A DNA stretch of 18,372 nt from Treponema sp. UBA1240 (GTDB lineage Bacteria > Spirochaetota > Spirochaetia > Treponematales > Treponemataceae). The notes beneath the pieces are model-generated. The model was not told the DNA's origin. It made no database searches and saw nothing but the letters and a program-made list of their open reading frames with translations. Made by a program: the position numbers and the translations under genes. The stretch is taken from assembly GCA_002308875.1 (NCBI GenBank), contig DBWK01000026.1, forward strand, positions 1-18,372. Reading direction: 5' to 3'. Shown here one piece after another: positions 7,879-15,198 of this stretch; position 1 is the first letter of the stretch, and each line of letters begins with the position of its first letter.

Positions 7879-8862
7879 TTACTGATTCTGCTGTTCTTTA
7901 AGGCGTTTTGCACTCTTTATATCGTTTTCAATGTCTTTGAGTGCGGTTTTTGCGCGCTGGTCACCGAAACGTTTGTATACTTTTGTCATAACGTTCTTTG
8001 CATCATCGTATTCTTCCATTGCCTGCAGCAGCAGAGCTGCGTTGTAGCCCGCTTCAAAGTAATCTTTTGAATTGTAAAGGCTCAGATACTTATTCTTTGC
8101 CATTCCGAGCTGACCTTTTTTTGCAAGCTTTTCGGCTTCTTTCATCGCGGAATCTTTGTGAGACAAAAGCGTAAGGCTTTTTTTCTCTTCGTAGGGCAGG
8201 AATTCTTTCATTATTTCCGCTACAAAAGCATTGATTTTTGATTCTGCAAGTGAATAAGTCGTTGCGACATCGTCGAGAACGTATTCTTTTGAAGATTTTG
8301 CGGAATAGTCAAATTCATTGTTAGAAAGAACTGTATTTGTATTTGTATCAACTACCTGATAAAGCAGTGAAAGATTCAGTTCTCTCCAGTATTTTTCGGC
8401 AGGAATTTTTCCCTGTTTTGTAGTGCGTTCAACAACTTCGGATTCAATTATAGAAGAAAAACTTGTAATACCGCCTGTAACATAGATGTCTACCGGAAGA
8501 GTGCTTTTTGAACGGAATGCTCTTTCAACCGCGGAAGGATCTACAAGTGTAAGGTCGCTTTCCATGCTCATTTTTGTGTAAAGCTTTGAATCGATTGCGT
8601 TTACAATGTCAAATTCATCGTTCATCTTAGAATACTGTGTCTGATATTTGTCAAAATAGTCGTAAAAAGAATAAACGGGCTTTGTTCCGTTTGAATTCAA
8701 ATCCATTTCTGATGATGTTTTGAATGGCAGCAGACTGACTGTGTTTACACCTTCCAAATCCAGTTCCGCCGGACGGGTAACATCGGTTGATACTGTTGTT
8801 GAACAGCTGAATGCGAGCAGAGTAAATATTGCAAGTGAAATAAGCCCGAATGATTTTTTCAT
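7879..8862 (-). CDS. Lipoprotein with TPR-like C terminus, paralogue of the lipoprotein at 12367
   Basis: I do not recognise a named family. The 327-aa product has a lipoprotein signal peptide with lipobox LAFSC and acylation site C20, so it should be membrane-anchored in the periplasm or at the surface. After the Cys comes TRPAELDLEGV and a strand VSLLPF (about 29-47), which opens a mixed alpha/beta domain reminiscent of the CsgG/LpoB-type nucleoside-recognition-like fold; that fold assignment is inference. Residues about 228-310 are helical with TPR-like spacing (AKNKYLSLYNSKDYFEAGYN). The same features in the same order occur in the lipoprotein at 12367-13362. A good AAAGGAG lies 6 nt before the ATG. 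It is the last gene of the six-gene minus-strand cluster, 57 nt after cheD, and ends facing the histidine kinase. Confidence 0.8.
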   Translation of the reverse strand: MKKSFGLISLAIFTLLAFSCSTTVSTDVTRPAELDLEGVNTVSLLPFKTSSEMDLNSNGTKPVYSFYDYFDKYQTQYSKMNDEFDIVNAIDSKLYTKMSMESDLTLVDPSAVERAFRSKSTLPVDIYVTGGITSFSSIIESEVVERTTKQGKIPAEKYWRELNLSLLYQVVDTNTNTVLSNNEFDYSAKSSKEYVLDDVATTYSLAESKINAFVAEIMKEFLPYEEKKSLTLLSHKDSAMKEAEKLAKKGQLGMAKNKYLSLYNSKDYFEAGYNAALLLQAMEEYDDAKNVMTKVYKRFGDQRAKTALKDIENDIKSAKRLKEQQNQ

Positions 8863-8919
8863 TTTTAACTCCTTTATAATTGGTTTGATATTAACTTATT
8901 TTTATGTACAATGTAAATG

Positions 8920-9522
8920 CTAATAGTATTTTATTCCGCCCGTTTTTCGTTTTTCATGAAGCAGCCTGTTTATGTAGTCTTTTTCTCTCTTGTTTATAAT
9001 TTCCATTGTATCCATAGAAACGCTGCTTTTTTGTATGTATTTTAAGTACACTTTGGCTGTTGGTGGATTAAAGTAGATTTTTCGTGCATACATTCCGCCG
9101 GTATCGTTTGCAACAATATTGATATTTTCATTTTTTAAAAAGTCGAACGCAAAGTTTATGTTGTTTATGCCTGTCAGATTTTTGCTATGATTATTGTCGG
9201 AAAGAACATTTCCTCCGCCGAATATTTTTGCCTGAAGGTTTTTTCTTTGTGCACCATTTGCAATCATCTCGTTTATCAAAAGTTCCACCGCAAATTCGCC
9301 GTATTTTCCGGATTCTTCCTGGTTCGTTGCAAGTATGCGCGATGTTTTTGGAAGCATAAAATGGTTAAGACCACCTATACGGTTTTCCATGTCAAAAAGT
9401 GCAATGCTTATGCAGCTTCCAAGCACCGTTGAAATAAAAATGTCTTCGTTGGAAACATACAAGTCGCCCGGTAAAATTGTTACAATGTCTTTTTGAAAAT
9501 GCGCATCAAAATGGCGGTTCAT
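8920..9522 (-). CDS. cheD: Chemoreceptor glutamine deamidase CheD
   Basis: CheD deamidates specific glutamines of chemoreceptors and, with CheC or CheX phosphatases, tunes adaptation. The 200-aa product has the family core: PGDLYVSNEDI, then STVLGSC with catalytic C37 preceded by S31/T32, and GLNHFMLP with catalytic H54. FGGGNV (about 106-111) and NDTGG (about 138-142) are further family signatures. Length exceeds the usual 150-170 aa because of a basic C-terminal tail of about 40 residues (KREKDYINRLLHEKRKTGG). The upstream gene's stop lies within TAGGAG, giving an unusually long 15-nt gap from AGGAG to the ATG; an in-frame TAA directly upstream excludes a longer start. It sits downstream of a receptor-tip-like protein, its plausible substrate or partner. 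Confidence 0.93.
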   Translation of the reverse strand: MNRHFDAHFQKDIVTILPGDLYVSNEDIFISTVLGSCISIALFDMENRIGGLNHFMLPKTSRILATNQEESGKYGEFAVELLINEMIANGAQRKNLQAKIFGGGNVLSDNNHSKNLTGINNINFAFDFLKNENINIVANDTGGMYARKIYFNPPTAKVYLKYIQKSSVSMDTMEIINKREKDYINRLLHEKRKTGGIKYY

Positions 9523-9540
9523 GGTTGTTTATGCGGACTC

Positions 9541-11304
9541 CTAAAAGAATGTTATTTCGCCGGATTCTACGCCGTTTTCAACCTCTACGCCGGTGAGGTT
9601 TCCGACTGCGATTTTGTCGGAAATTACGGTAAACTGCTTTATAAAGTCGATAAAGGAATGATTTTTTATTTCCCATGAGGTTATGCCGTTCTCAGCCATG
9701 AGTTTTTCTTTTGTTTTAAAAGCATCAGATTTTACATGACGCAGCGAACTCTGTTCCGTTTCAAGCTTTTGTGACAGTTCTTCCAGATTAAAAATTGCGT
9801 TTTCAATTGTTGAATAACTGGACATAAAGCTTTCCGAATATACGGTAAAATCATTTACAGCCTCAACAAAGCTGTTCTGCAGTTTTTTTAGCGTTGTAAG
9901 GAACGAGAGTTTTTCCTTGTTGATTTTTGAAAAAAACTTTCGGTCCATGCTTGCATCTTTTGAAAACTTTTTTGTTTGCTTTGTATTGTTTGTAATAAAA
10001 TCCTGCAGAATGTCCTGCGCTTTCTGCACGTTTTCATCGGTCTGTGCAATCAGTTTTGTCATGTAGTCCACAGTTGACTGTATTGAGCTTATAACACTGT
10101 TTCTTGCAACTTCAATCCGCTGTGAGATTGCCACATATTGCAGGTTTGTTATAATCGGGAAGAATTCGTTGAAACAAATTTGAATCCGTTGTACTGCATG
10201 ATAAATATCGTTTGATTTTTCAAGAACATTGCTTTGAGCCTGCTGATAGGAAGAAAAAATATTCGCAAAGGTAGAAAAATCCTTTGAAGTTCTTTCTATG
10301 CAGTTTTGCAGACTTTCCTTGTTTGGATCGTTCTTAAGGTTTGAATCGATAAAATGTCTTCTTTCGGATTCAACCTCCGAAAGAATCCGGTTGATTTCAT
10401 CCCTGTTACGCTTGAATATTTTGATGCTTTTTAAAAGCTGCGTGTTTATGTTTCCGAGCAGTTCCACCGAAAGCTGCGAAAGCTGTTCGTTAAAACAGCA
10501 CTGATCCAGTTTTGCTTCGGTTGTTGTGCAGGTTGCGGGATCTTTTATTCTTGTGAGTGTGAGTATTACATCATCCAGCGACTGGCGGATTATGTCCTGC
10601 ATTTGAATACATTCCATCGCCTTTATAATTGGAGCACGGGCTTCGCTTGCCGATGAAAGCATATGCTTGAGTTGTTCCATTATTTCCGAAATAATTTCGC
10701 TTATGCCTTTTTTATCGCTGTTTGTAATGGAATCAGTTTTTTTGCTTATTTCTTCAACGTCACGTATTGTTTCCTTCAGGCGTACAATGGAGTTGTTGAT
10801 GTTCTGCTCGTTCATAATCAGCGTATCTGCCTGCGAAATAAGCTTGAGCGAAAGCTGTTTCAGGTTTGAAGTAATATAGGAAAAAGCCTGTCCTTTTTGA
10901 CCGGATTTGATTGAAACGACCATTGCGTTAAGCGAGATAAGTTCCATCTCGTTGCTTTCGTCCTTTATCTTTACAATAAGGTCGTTCATATTTTTGAGAA
11001 TGTCCATGGATTCGGAAGAACTTGAGGCAAGTTCCCTGTTTCTCATGCTGAAGTTGTTTATTATCTGGCGGTTGCGTTCCAACAGGTCATTTTGTTTTGC
11101 AATCGCATTTTTAAGACCTTCTTCAATTTTTATGAACTTTGTAAGTTTGTAATCAACTTCTCCCGTAAAATCACTTTTTTTTGCAAATTCCAGTTCGCTT
11201 ACAAGAACGGGAAAATTTGAGCTCAAATCTAAAAACTCTTTTCCGCTTTGCTCACTTATCGCTTTTAAGTTTTCAATGATTCTGTCAACCTGCTGTATGC
11301 TCAT
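9541..11304 (-). CDS. Soluble coiled-coil protein with two degenerate chemoreceptor-tip-like segments
   Basis: This 587-aa protein has no signal peptide or membrane helix and is almost entirely helical and Gln/Ser/Lys-rich, so a long cytoplasmic coiled coil is expected. Residues 119-150 (NEMELISLNAMVVSIKSG, then GQAFSYI) resemble the chemoreceptor hairpin tip (consensus NLLALNAAIEAARAGE then GRGFAVVA) but with V for E and changed charged positions. MECIQMQDIIRQSL (230-243) resembles the LQFQDRVSQ motif of some receptor-like proteins and CheZ. A second, shorter tip-like segment is at 386-402 (TNLQYVAISQRIEVARN). The C terminus ends GEITFF, similar to the short acidic-aromatic tails of some chemotaxis proteins. 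RBS AGGAG lies 7 nt before the ATG. It starts 13 nt after the ATPase gene and precedes cheD. A role as a non-canonical receptor or array scaffold is inferred; no ligand domain is visible. Confidence 0.75.
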   Translation of the reverse strand: MSIQQVDRIIENLKAISEQSGKEFLDLSSNFPVLVSELEFAKKSDFTGEVDYKLTKFIKIEEGLKNAIAKQNDLLERNRQIINNFSMRNRELASSSSESMDILKNMNDLIVKIKDESNEMELISLNAMVVSIKSGQKGQAFSYITSNLKQLSLKLISQADTLIMNEQNINNSIVRLKETIRDVEEISKKTDSITNSDKKGISEIISEIMEQLKHMLSSASEARAPIIKAMECIQMQDIIRQSLDDVILTLTRIKDPATCTTTEAKLDQCCFNEQLSQLSVELLGNINTQLLKSIKIFKRNRDEINRILSEVESERRHFIDSNLKNDPNKESLQNCIERTSKDFSTFANIFSSYQQAQSNVLEKSNDIYHAVQRIQICFNEFFPIITNLQYVAISQRIEVARNSVISSIQSTVDYMTKLIAQTDENVQKAQDILQDFITNNTKQTKKFSKDASMDRKFFSKINKEKLSFLTTLKKLQNSFVEAVNDFTVYSESFMSSYSTIENAIFNLEELSQKLETEQSSLRHVKSDAFKTKEKLMAENGITSWEIKNHSFIDFIKQFTVISDKIAVGNLTGVEVENGVESGEITFF

Positions 11305-11317
11305 ACCTGCTCTCCTG

Positions 11318-12292
11318 TCAGTTGCCGTGCTGCGAATAGAATTCTTTTACAATATCATCAAAATCTTCCGGTGCGTCATGCAGCCGGGAAGCTGTTGTCT
11401 GTGCGGAAATAATCCGCTTGCTTACTGGTATTAGCGACTGAGCAAAAAGCGACTGTGGATAGAGTACAGCCGCCGGCTGCCTTTGTGCGATAGAATACTG
11501 GATACACTCGTCATAAGGCAGATAACCTATAAAATCCAAGTCGATGGAAAGCTTGTTCTGTGCAAGCTGCTGCAGCCTTTTGCCCATTTCCGAATTCTGT
11601 ATGTTACGCCCCATGTTCATTATTATACGGGGCTTGAGCTGCTGCATTCCTTTTAAGCATTCATAGCCTTCGCCGGGTAGTGTTGTTTCTATTACCTGCA
11701 TAATCTGATGGAACGAAAAGTCTTTTCCTTCCAAACGTTGTAGTATGCTGTTGTGAAGAATCTGTCTGCCTGCACTTTTGGGTGCAAATTGTCTGTAACA
11801 AAACCGGTAAACAACAGACTTGAGAAATGAATAGGCGTTCAGTATTGAAGTGATTTCGGGCGTAACAACTATTATTCCGTTGTCAACGACAAGAAAAAAA
11901 TCAACTACGTTGTGGGTTGAGCCTGCGCCCAAATCAAGTATAAGGTAATCGCATTCAAGTTTTTGAAGTTCACGGATTATTTTCTGCTTTGTAAAAAAAT
12001 CCATATTTGCTACGCCCGGAAAAAGACAGTCACCGGCAATAAAGTGAAGATTTGGAATTCCTGTTGACTGTACAAGTGACGGAATATCGGAGACAAGTTT
12101 GTTTATATAGTGACCCAAACCATTCTGATTATTTTTTAAGCCCAGCATTGTGTGCAGGTTTGCGCCGCCAAAATCCAAATCGCATAAAATTGTTTGCTTG
12201 CATTGCGAAGCAAGTGCAACTGAAAGGTTAAGAGAAAGTACGCTTTTGCCAACTCCGCCTTTTCCACCGGCGACAGGAATTATAACAGACAT
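11318..12292 (-). CDS. ParA/MinD-family ATPase (FlhG/ParC-like positioning ATPase)
   Basis: This is a deviant-Walker-A ATPase (324 aa) of the class that dimerises on ATP and positions DNA, flagella or chemosensory arrays. GGKGGVGKS (9-17) has the signature lysine K11 and P-loop K16. CDLDFGGANLHTMLG (37-51) contains D38 and D40, and YLILDLGAG (116-124) is the Walker B/switch II with D120. Residues about 170-215 are an insert relative to MinD. I see no clear amphipathic membrane-targeting helix at the C terminus. No Shine-Dalgarno sequence precedes the ATG, but a predicted -10 box ends 7 nt upstream, suggesting a leaderless or nearly leaderless mRNA. The next gene begins 13 nt downstream. Its neighbours suggest a role in placing a chemotaxis complex, as ParC (Vibrio) or PpfA (Rhodobacter) do; this is inference. 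Confidence 0.85.
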   Translation of the reverse strand: MSVIIPVAGGKGGVGKSVLSLNLSVALASQCKQTILCDLDFGGANLHTMLGLKNNQNGLGHYINKLVSDIPSLVQSTGIPNLHFIAGDCLFPGVANMDFFTKQKIIRELQKLECDYLILDLGAGSTHNVVDFFLVVDNGIIVVTPEITSILNAYSFLKSVVYRFCYRQFAPKSAGRQILHNSILQRLEGKDFSFHQIMQVIETTLPGEGYECLKGMQQLKPRIIMNMGRNIQNSEMGKRLQQLAQNKLSIDLDFIGYLPYDECIQYSIAQRQPAAVLYPQSLFAQSLIPVSKRIISAQTTASRLHDAPEDFDDIVKEFYSQHGN

Positions 12293-12299
12293 ATATTTA

Positions 12300-12328
12300 A
12301 CTATACGTCATAATGTTCAGCACGGCAA
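12300..12328 (-). promoter_or_regulatory. Predicted promoter of the ParA-like gene, leaderless start
   Basis: On the minus strand there is TTGCCG (-35, 12323-12328, 4 of 6 consensus), a 17-nt spacer and TATAGT (-10, 12300-12305, 5 of 6). Seven nt separate the -10 from the ATG at 12292, so the start would fall at or one base before the initiation codon. The lack of a Shine-Dalgarno sequence agrees. Confidence 0.5.
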
Positions 12329-12349
12329 GAAAAAAATATTTTTTGAAAA

Positions 12350-12364
12350 TTTTCCGGTGGAAAA
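12350..12364 (-). terminator. Weak candidate terminator after the lipoprotein gene
   Basis: Two nt after the stop of the lipoprotein gene, the minus strand reads TTTTCC-ACC-GGAAAA, a 6-bp stem with a 3-nt loop, followed by TTTTC and, after an A-tract, a run of T. The stem has only two G-C pairs, so it is weak. It would partly separate the first two genes of the cluster from the ATPase gene, which has its own predicted promoter. Confidence 0.3.
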
Positions 12365-12366
12365 GA

Positions 12367-13362
12367 CTACTCCATTTCCGTGTTGACGGTTTGAACCGTT
12401 GACTGGTAATAAAGCTTTTCTTCCTGTTCCATTTCGTTTTTCATATCTTTCAGTGCACGGAGAGCCCGTTTGTCCTGCGTTTTTTTAAAAAGTTCATACA
12501 TTTCCTGATATGCGCCTGACAAGTCGCTCTGTGCTTCCAAAAGAAGCGCTGCGTTGTATGCCGCTTCAAAATAGTTCGTTTTGTTGTACAAGTCCGTATA
12601 TTCCTTGTATGCACGTTTGTAGTTTTTGTTTTCCGCAAACGTTGAAGCGGCTTTCATTCTTGTGTCCTTGTGAAAAAGCAGCTCAATATCCTTTTTTTCG
12701 TAATAGGGCTGGCACTTTTTTATTATTCCGGATGCAAGTACGGCAAACGGTGATTTTACAACGTCTTCAACTGGTTGCAGTTCGTAAGGCGAAGTGGCTT
12801 TTTCTGTTGCAAATTCATATTTTATCTTTTGACTTCCTATTACCTGTTCCCGTTTTGTGTCATACAACTGGTAAATAATTTCAAAGTCCATCGTTTTCCA
12901 GTAGTATTTGGTGTTTCTTACACTTCCGTTTTTAAGTGTTTCCTTGTGGTTCTGCGCTTTTATAGCACTGTTAAAATATGAAAGTCCGCCTATGATGTAC
13001 AAATCCGCAGCATCAGAATCATTTCTGAGCGGATTGTTGTCAATTACCCTGAAATATGCGGTTTTTGTAAAAGTGTTGATTAGTTCTTCAGTTAAGATTT
13101 CGGTTACTTTTTTTTCATCAGTTTTTGCTGTTGCGGAAACACTCGGAAAGTTGTTTATTCGATTTACAAGGACAGTTTCCAGATCTTTTTCCATAAGATA
13201 GTTTTCAAGCATTTCAGCTGTTAGAAACGGCATTACAGTGATTGAAGAGGCATTCTGAATATCAAATTCAGCTGGCCTCAGAATGTCGAGTGTTATAGGC
13301 GTTCTGCAACCGGAAAGAATAAAAACTGAAATCAACATAAATGCTAAAAATACTCTTTTCAT
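12367..13362 (-). CDS. Lipoprotein with TPR-like C terminus, paralogue of the lipoprotein at 7879
   Basis: I do not recognise a named family. From the chosen start the product is 331 aa with a lipoprotein signal peptide, lipobox ILSGC and acylation site C19. LDILRPAEFDI and ITVMPF (about 25-46) match the corresponding DVTRPAELDL and VSLLPF of the lipoprotein at 7879-8862. The shared middle region includes a YWK/YWR segment followed by a YQL/YQV strand. The C-terminal helices also match (YFEAAYNAALLLEAQSDL versus YFEAGYNAALLLQAMEEY). The ATG at 13362 is chosen over one at 13401 because it begins directly with a signal peptide, does not overlap the upstream gene and has AAGGA about 10 nt upstream. 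It follows the 7TM gene by 25 nt, so the two are probably co-transcribed. Confidence 0.8.
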   Translation of the reverse strand: MKRVFLAFMLISVFILSGCRTPITLDILRPAEFDIQNASSITVMPFLTAEMLENYLMEKDLETVLVNRINNFPSVSATAKTDEKKVTEILTEELINTFTKTAYFRVIDNNPLRNDSDAADLYIIGGLSYFNSAIKAQNHKETLKNGSVRNTKYYWKTMDFEIIYQLYDTKREQVIGSQKIKYEFATEKATSPYELQPVEDVVKSPFAVLASGIIKKCQPYYEKKDIELLFHKDTRMKAASTFAENKNYKRAYKEYTDLYNKTNYFEAAYNAALLLEAQSDLSGAYQEMYELFKKTQDKRALRALKDMKNEMEQEEKLYYQSTVQTVNTEME

Positions 13363-13387
13363 TGGTTCGATTTCCTTTACAGCCATT

Positions 13388-15091
13388 TTATATCTTGTCA
13401 ACAGTTTTTAATACTGTATCTGATGATTTTTCCGGTTCATCGTCCGAGGTGAATTCTCTCTTTCGTTCTTCGGCAAGGTTATATACAGCTTCGTATGTGG
13501 ACGGAGAGGTCTCGGCACTGTTTGCCCAGCCAATAAGTGTTTTTACCGGAAACAGTGAATGTGAATTTGCTTCATCCATATTTCGCTGAAATGTGGAAAT
13601 TAACTCCTGAACTGTGCTTTCTGTTTGTTCCCTAAGGACTACAACAAACTGCGTGTCGTTTATTCTTCCTGTTGTACCGCATAATTCAAAAAAACTGTCT
13701 ATAAGTTTTGCAAGAAAAACGAGCTGTTTTTGTATATTTGCAGGGTCAGAAGAGTTGGATTTGGATGGTATAAAAGAAAACGTAAGCAGTGAGTAAGGAG
13801 TCTGTGAGCTGTCGTTTTGTTCCAGCATTTCCAAAATACCTGCTCTGCTCCTGGTTTTTGTCAAAAAATCGAAAGGTATGCTTTTTTTGTTTGAAACCTG
13901 GATTTGAGCCGGATAAACAATCGTATGCCTGTTAAAAAAGTAGTTCAACAACGAAATTGCAGTAAAAAACGTAAACGCAATGGTAGTATTAGTGTATGTG
14001 AACAATACACGCGGTCCGTATATTGAGCGGAATATAAGATACTTAAAAAAGTCAATGAATGAAATAAGTATAATGACAATACAGTTTACAGCCATTACGG
14101 ATGAGTTAAACGGCAGTTTTAAAAAATAATAGCCTGCAAAAAAGAGAACAATCAGAATAAAAATGCGTGAGGAAAAATTCCATATTGTCATAAGAATCGG
14201 TACAGGAATTAGTTTACTGCTGTATGTGCAGATTGCAAAAAGAGAAATTGCGGAAATAGCAGCAAGTGTTAGATTCATACTTTTTCTTTGAGCAATACTG
14301 TTAAAAAAGTGCATATAAACAGCAAATACAAAACTTATTGTTCCAAGCCAGCGGCTGAAAAAATCGATGTCGTTTATGAATCTCAGGCTGAATCCGAACA
14401 TTTGTCCAAAATCATATTTTGTAAAAAGAAAAATAGAAGAAAAGAATGCAAACAATGAAACCGAAAACAGCTTGAAGAGTCTGATTTTCAAAAGAAGTGA
14501 AACAACAGAAACCGTTGCGGAAATTACACCGAAAAGAAATAGAAAGCAGATGAGAAAGAATGGTAACATATTGTCCCGCATAATATTTTCGGTGTAATTT
14601 GCCGCCGGACATATATAGGGAGTCGGCAGTTTGGTAAAAGGTTTGTCTGTCTGTGCCGTAAAGGTTATTGTAATTACACTGCCTGTTGCAACGTTTGAGA
14701 GAGGAATTAGGTGCGTATCCCAGTTGATAAAATAGTCTCCGGCTTTGATTTCCGTTTCTTTTGAATATAAAACATTACCTGCGGATTCAGCCTGAATGCG
14801 GCAGTTTTTTGTCTTGACTACCAGCACAGGAAATGTTTCAGACAATACAGGAAGTTTTCGGCTGATTGTGAGTATATCGTCTTTTTTAAGTGTTGAAAAA
14901 TTATAATTGCTTATTGATATTTCAGTTGGAGTTCCGTTGTTTTTTGAAATTGTCCACCTGTGTTCAAGAGAAAGCAGAGAAGAGTATTTGGCACCTGTTT
15001 TTAAACCCGAAATCAGTGATAACATCAAAAATAAGAGAAAGGTAATTGTTAATAAAGTAATGCAGGTTGATTTTGCATTTTTAATAACCAT
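13388..15091 (-). CDS. 7TM sensor-like membrane protein with degenerate GGDEF domain
   Basis: This 567-aa protein has an N-terminal membrane helix or signal (10-30), an extracytoplasmic domain (about 31-172), seven closely packed membrane helices (about 174-200, 205-223, 247-266, 274-290, 300-322, 332-352, 365-387) and a cytoplasmic C-terminal domain. That order matches the 7TM-DISM sensor class. The C-terminal domain aligns with GGDEF diguanylate cyclases: FDFLTKTRSRAGILEML (407-423) stands where D-x-LTGL-x-NR is normally found, GRINDTQFVVVL (475-486) where R-x-GGDEF-x-VLL is, and TLIGWA (518-523) where S-x-G-x-A is. The signature is NDTQF (478-482), so cyclase activity is not expected. It may bind nucleotide or protein partners instead. 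No Shine-Dalgarno sequence is present, and the predicted -10 lies 6 nt before the ATG. It is the first gene of the cluster. Confidence 0.8.
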   Translation of the reverse strand: MVIKNAKSTCITLLTITFLLFLMLSLISGLKTGAKYSSLLSLEHRWTISKNNGTPTEISISNYNFSTLKKDDILTISRKLPVLSETFPVLVVKTKNCRIQAESAGNVLYSKETEIKAGDYFINWDTHLIPLSNVATGSVITITFTAQTDKPFTKLPTPYICPAANYTENIMRDNMLPFFLICFLFLFGVISATVSVVSLLLKIRLFKLFSVSLFAFFSSIFLFTKYDFGQMFGFSLRFINDIDFFSRWLGTISFVFAVYMHFFNSIAQRKSMNLTLAAISAISLFAICTYSSKLIPVPILMTIWNFSSRIFILIVLFFAGYYFLKLPFNSSVMAVNCIVIILISFIDFFKYLIFRSIYGPRVLFTYTNTTIAFTFFTAISLLNYFFNRHTIVYPAQIQVSNKKSIPFDFLTKTRSRAGILEMLEQNDSSQTPYSLLTFSFIPSKSNSSDPANIQKQLVFLAKLIDSFFELCGTTGRINDTQFVVVLREQTESTVQELISTFQRNMDEANSHSLFPVKTLIGWANSAETSPSTYEAVYNLAEERKREFTSDDEPEKSSDTVLKTVDKI

Positions 15092-15097
15092 AAAATC

Positions 15098-15126
15098 AGT
15101 GTATCATTGAAAAGTATTTATTTCAA
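15098..15126 (-). promoter_or_regulatory. Predicted promoter of the 7TM gene and its cluster, leaderless start
   Basis: On the minus strand there is TTGAAA (-35, 15121-15126, 5 of 6 consensus), a 17-nt spacer and TACACT (-10, 15098-15103, 4 of 6). Six nt separate the -10 from the ATG at 15091, so transcription should begin at the A of the start codon. No Shine-Dalgarno sequence is present, consistent with a leaderless mRNA. Confidence 0.5.
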
Positions 15127-15152
15127 GAAAAGAAGCAGATAAATGGAATAAC

Positions 15153-15182
15153 AGGGCGCCGGTATGTATTACCGGCATCCCT
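15153..15182 (-). terminator. Strong hairpin downstream of leuB, probable terminator
   Basis: GCCGGTA (15158-15164) and TACCGGC (15170-15176) form a perfect 7-bp GC-rich stem with a 5-nt loop, extended by AGGG/CCCT (15153-15156/15179-15182) across a small internal loop. It starts about 17 nt after the leuB stop. The minus strand following it is only moderately U-rich, while the plus strand has seven T in a row after the stem. In leuB's direction it is a plausible terminator that also shields the next promoter. Confidence 0.6.
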
Positions 15183-15198
15183 TGTAAATTTTTTTATT

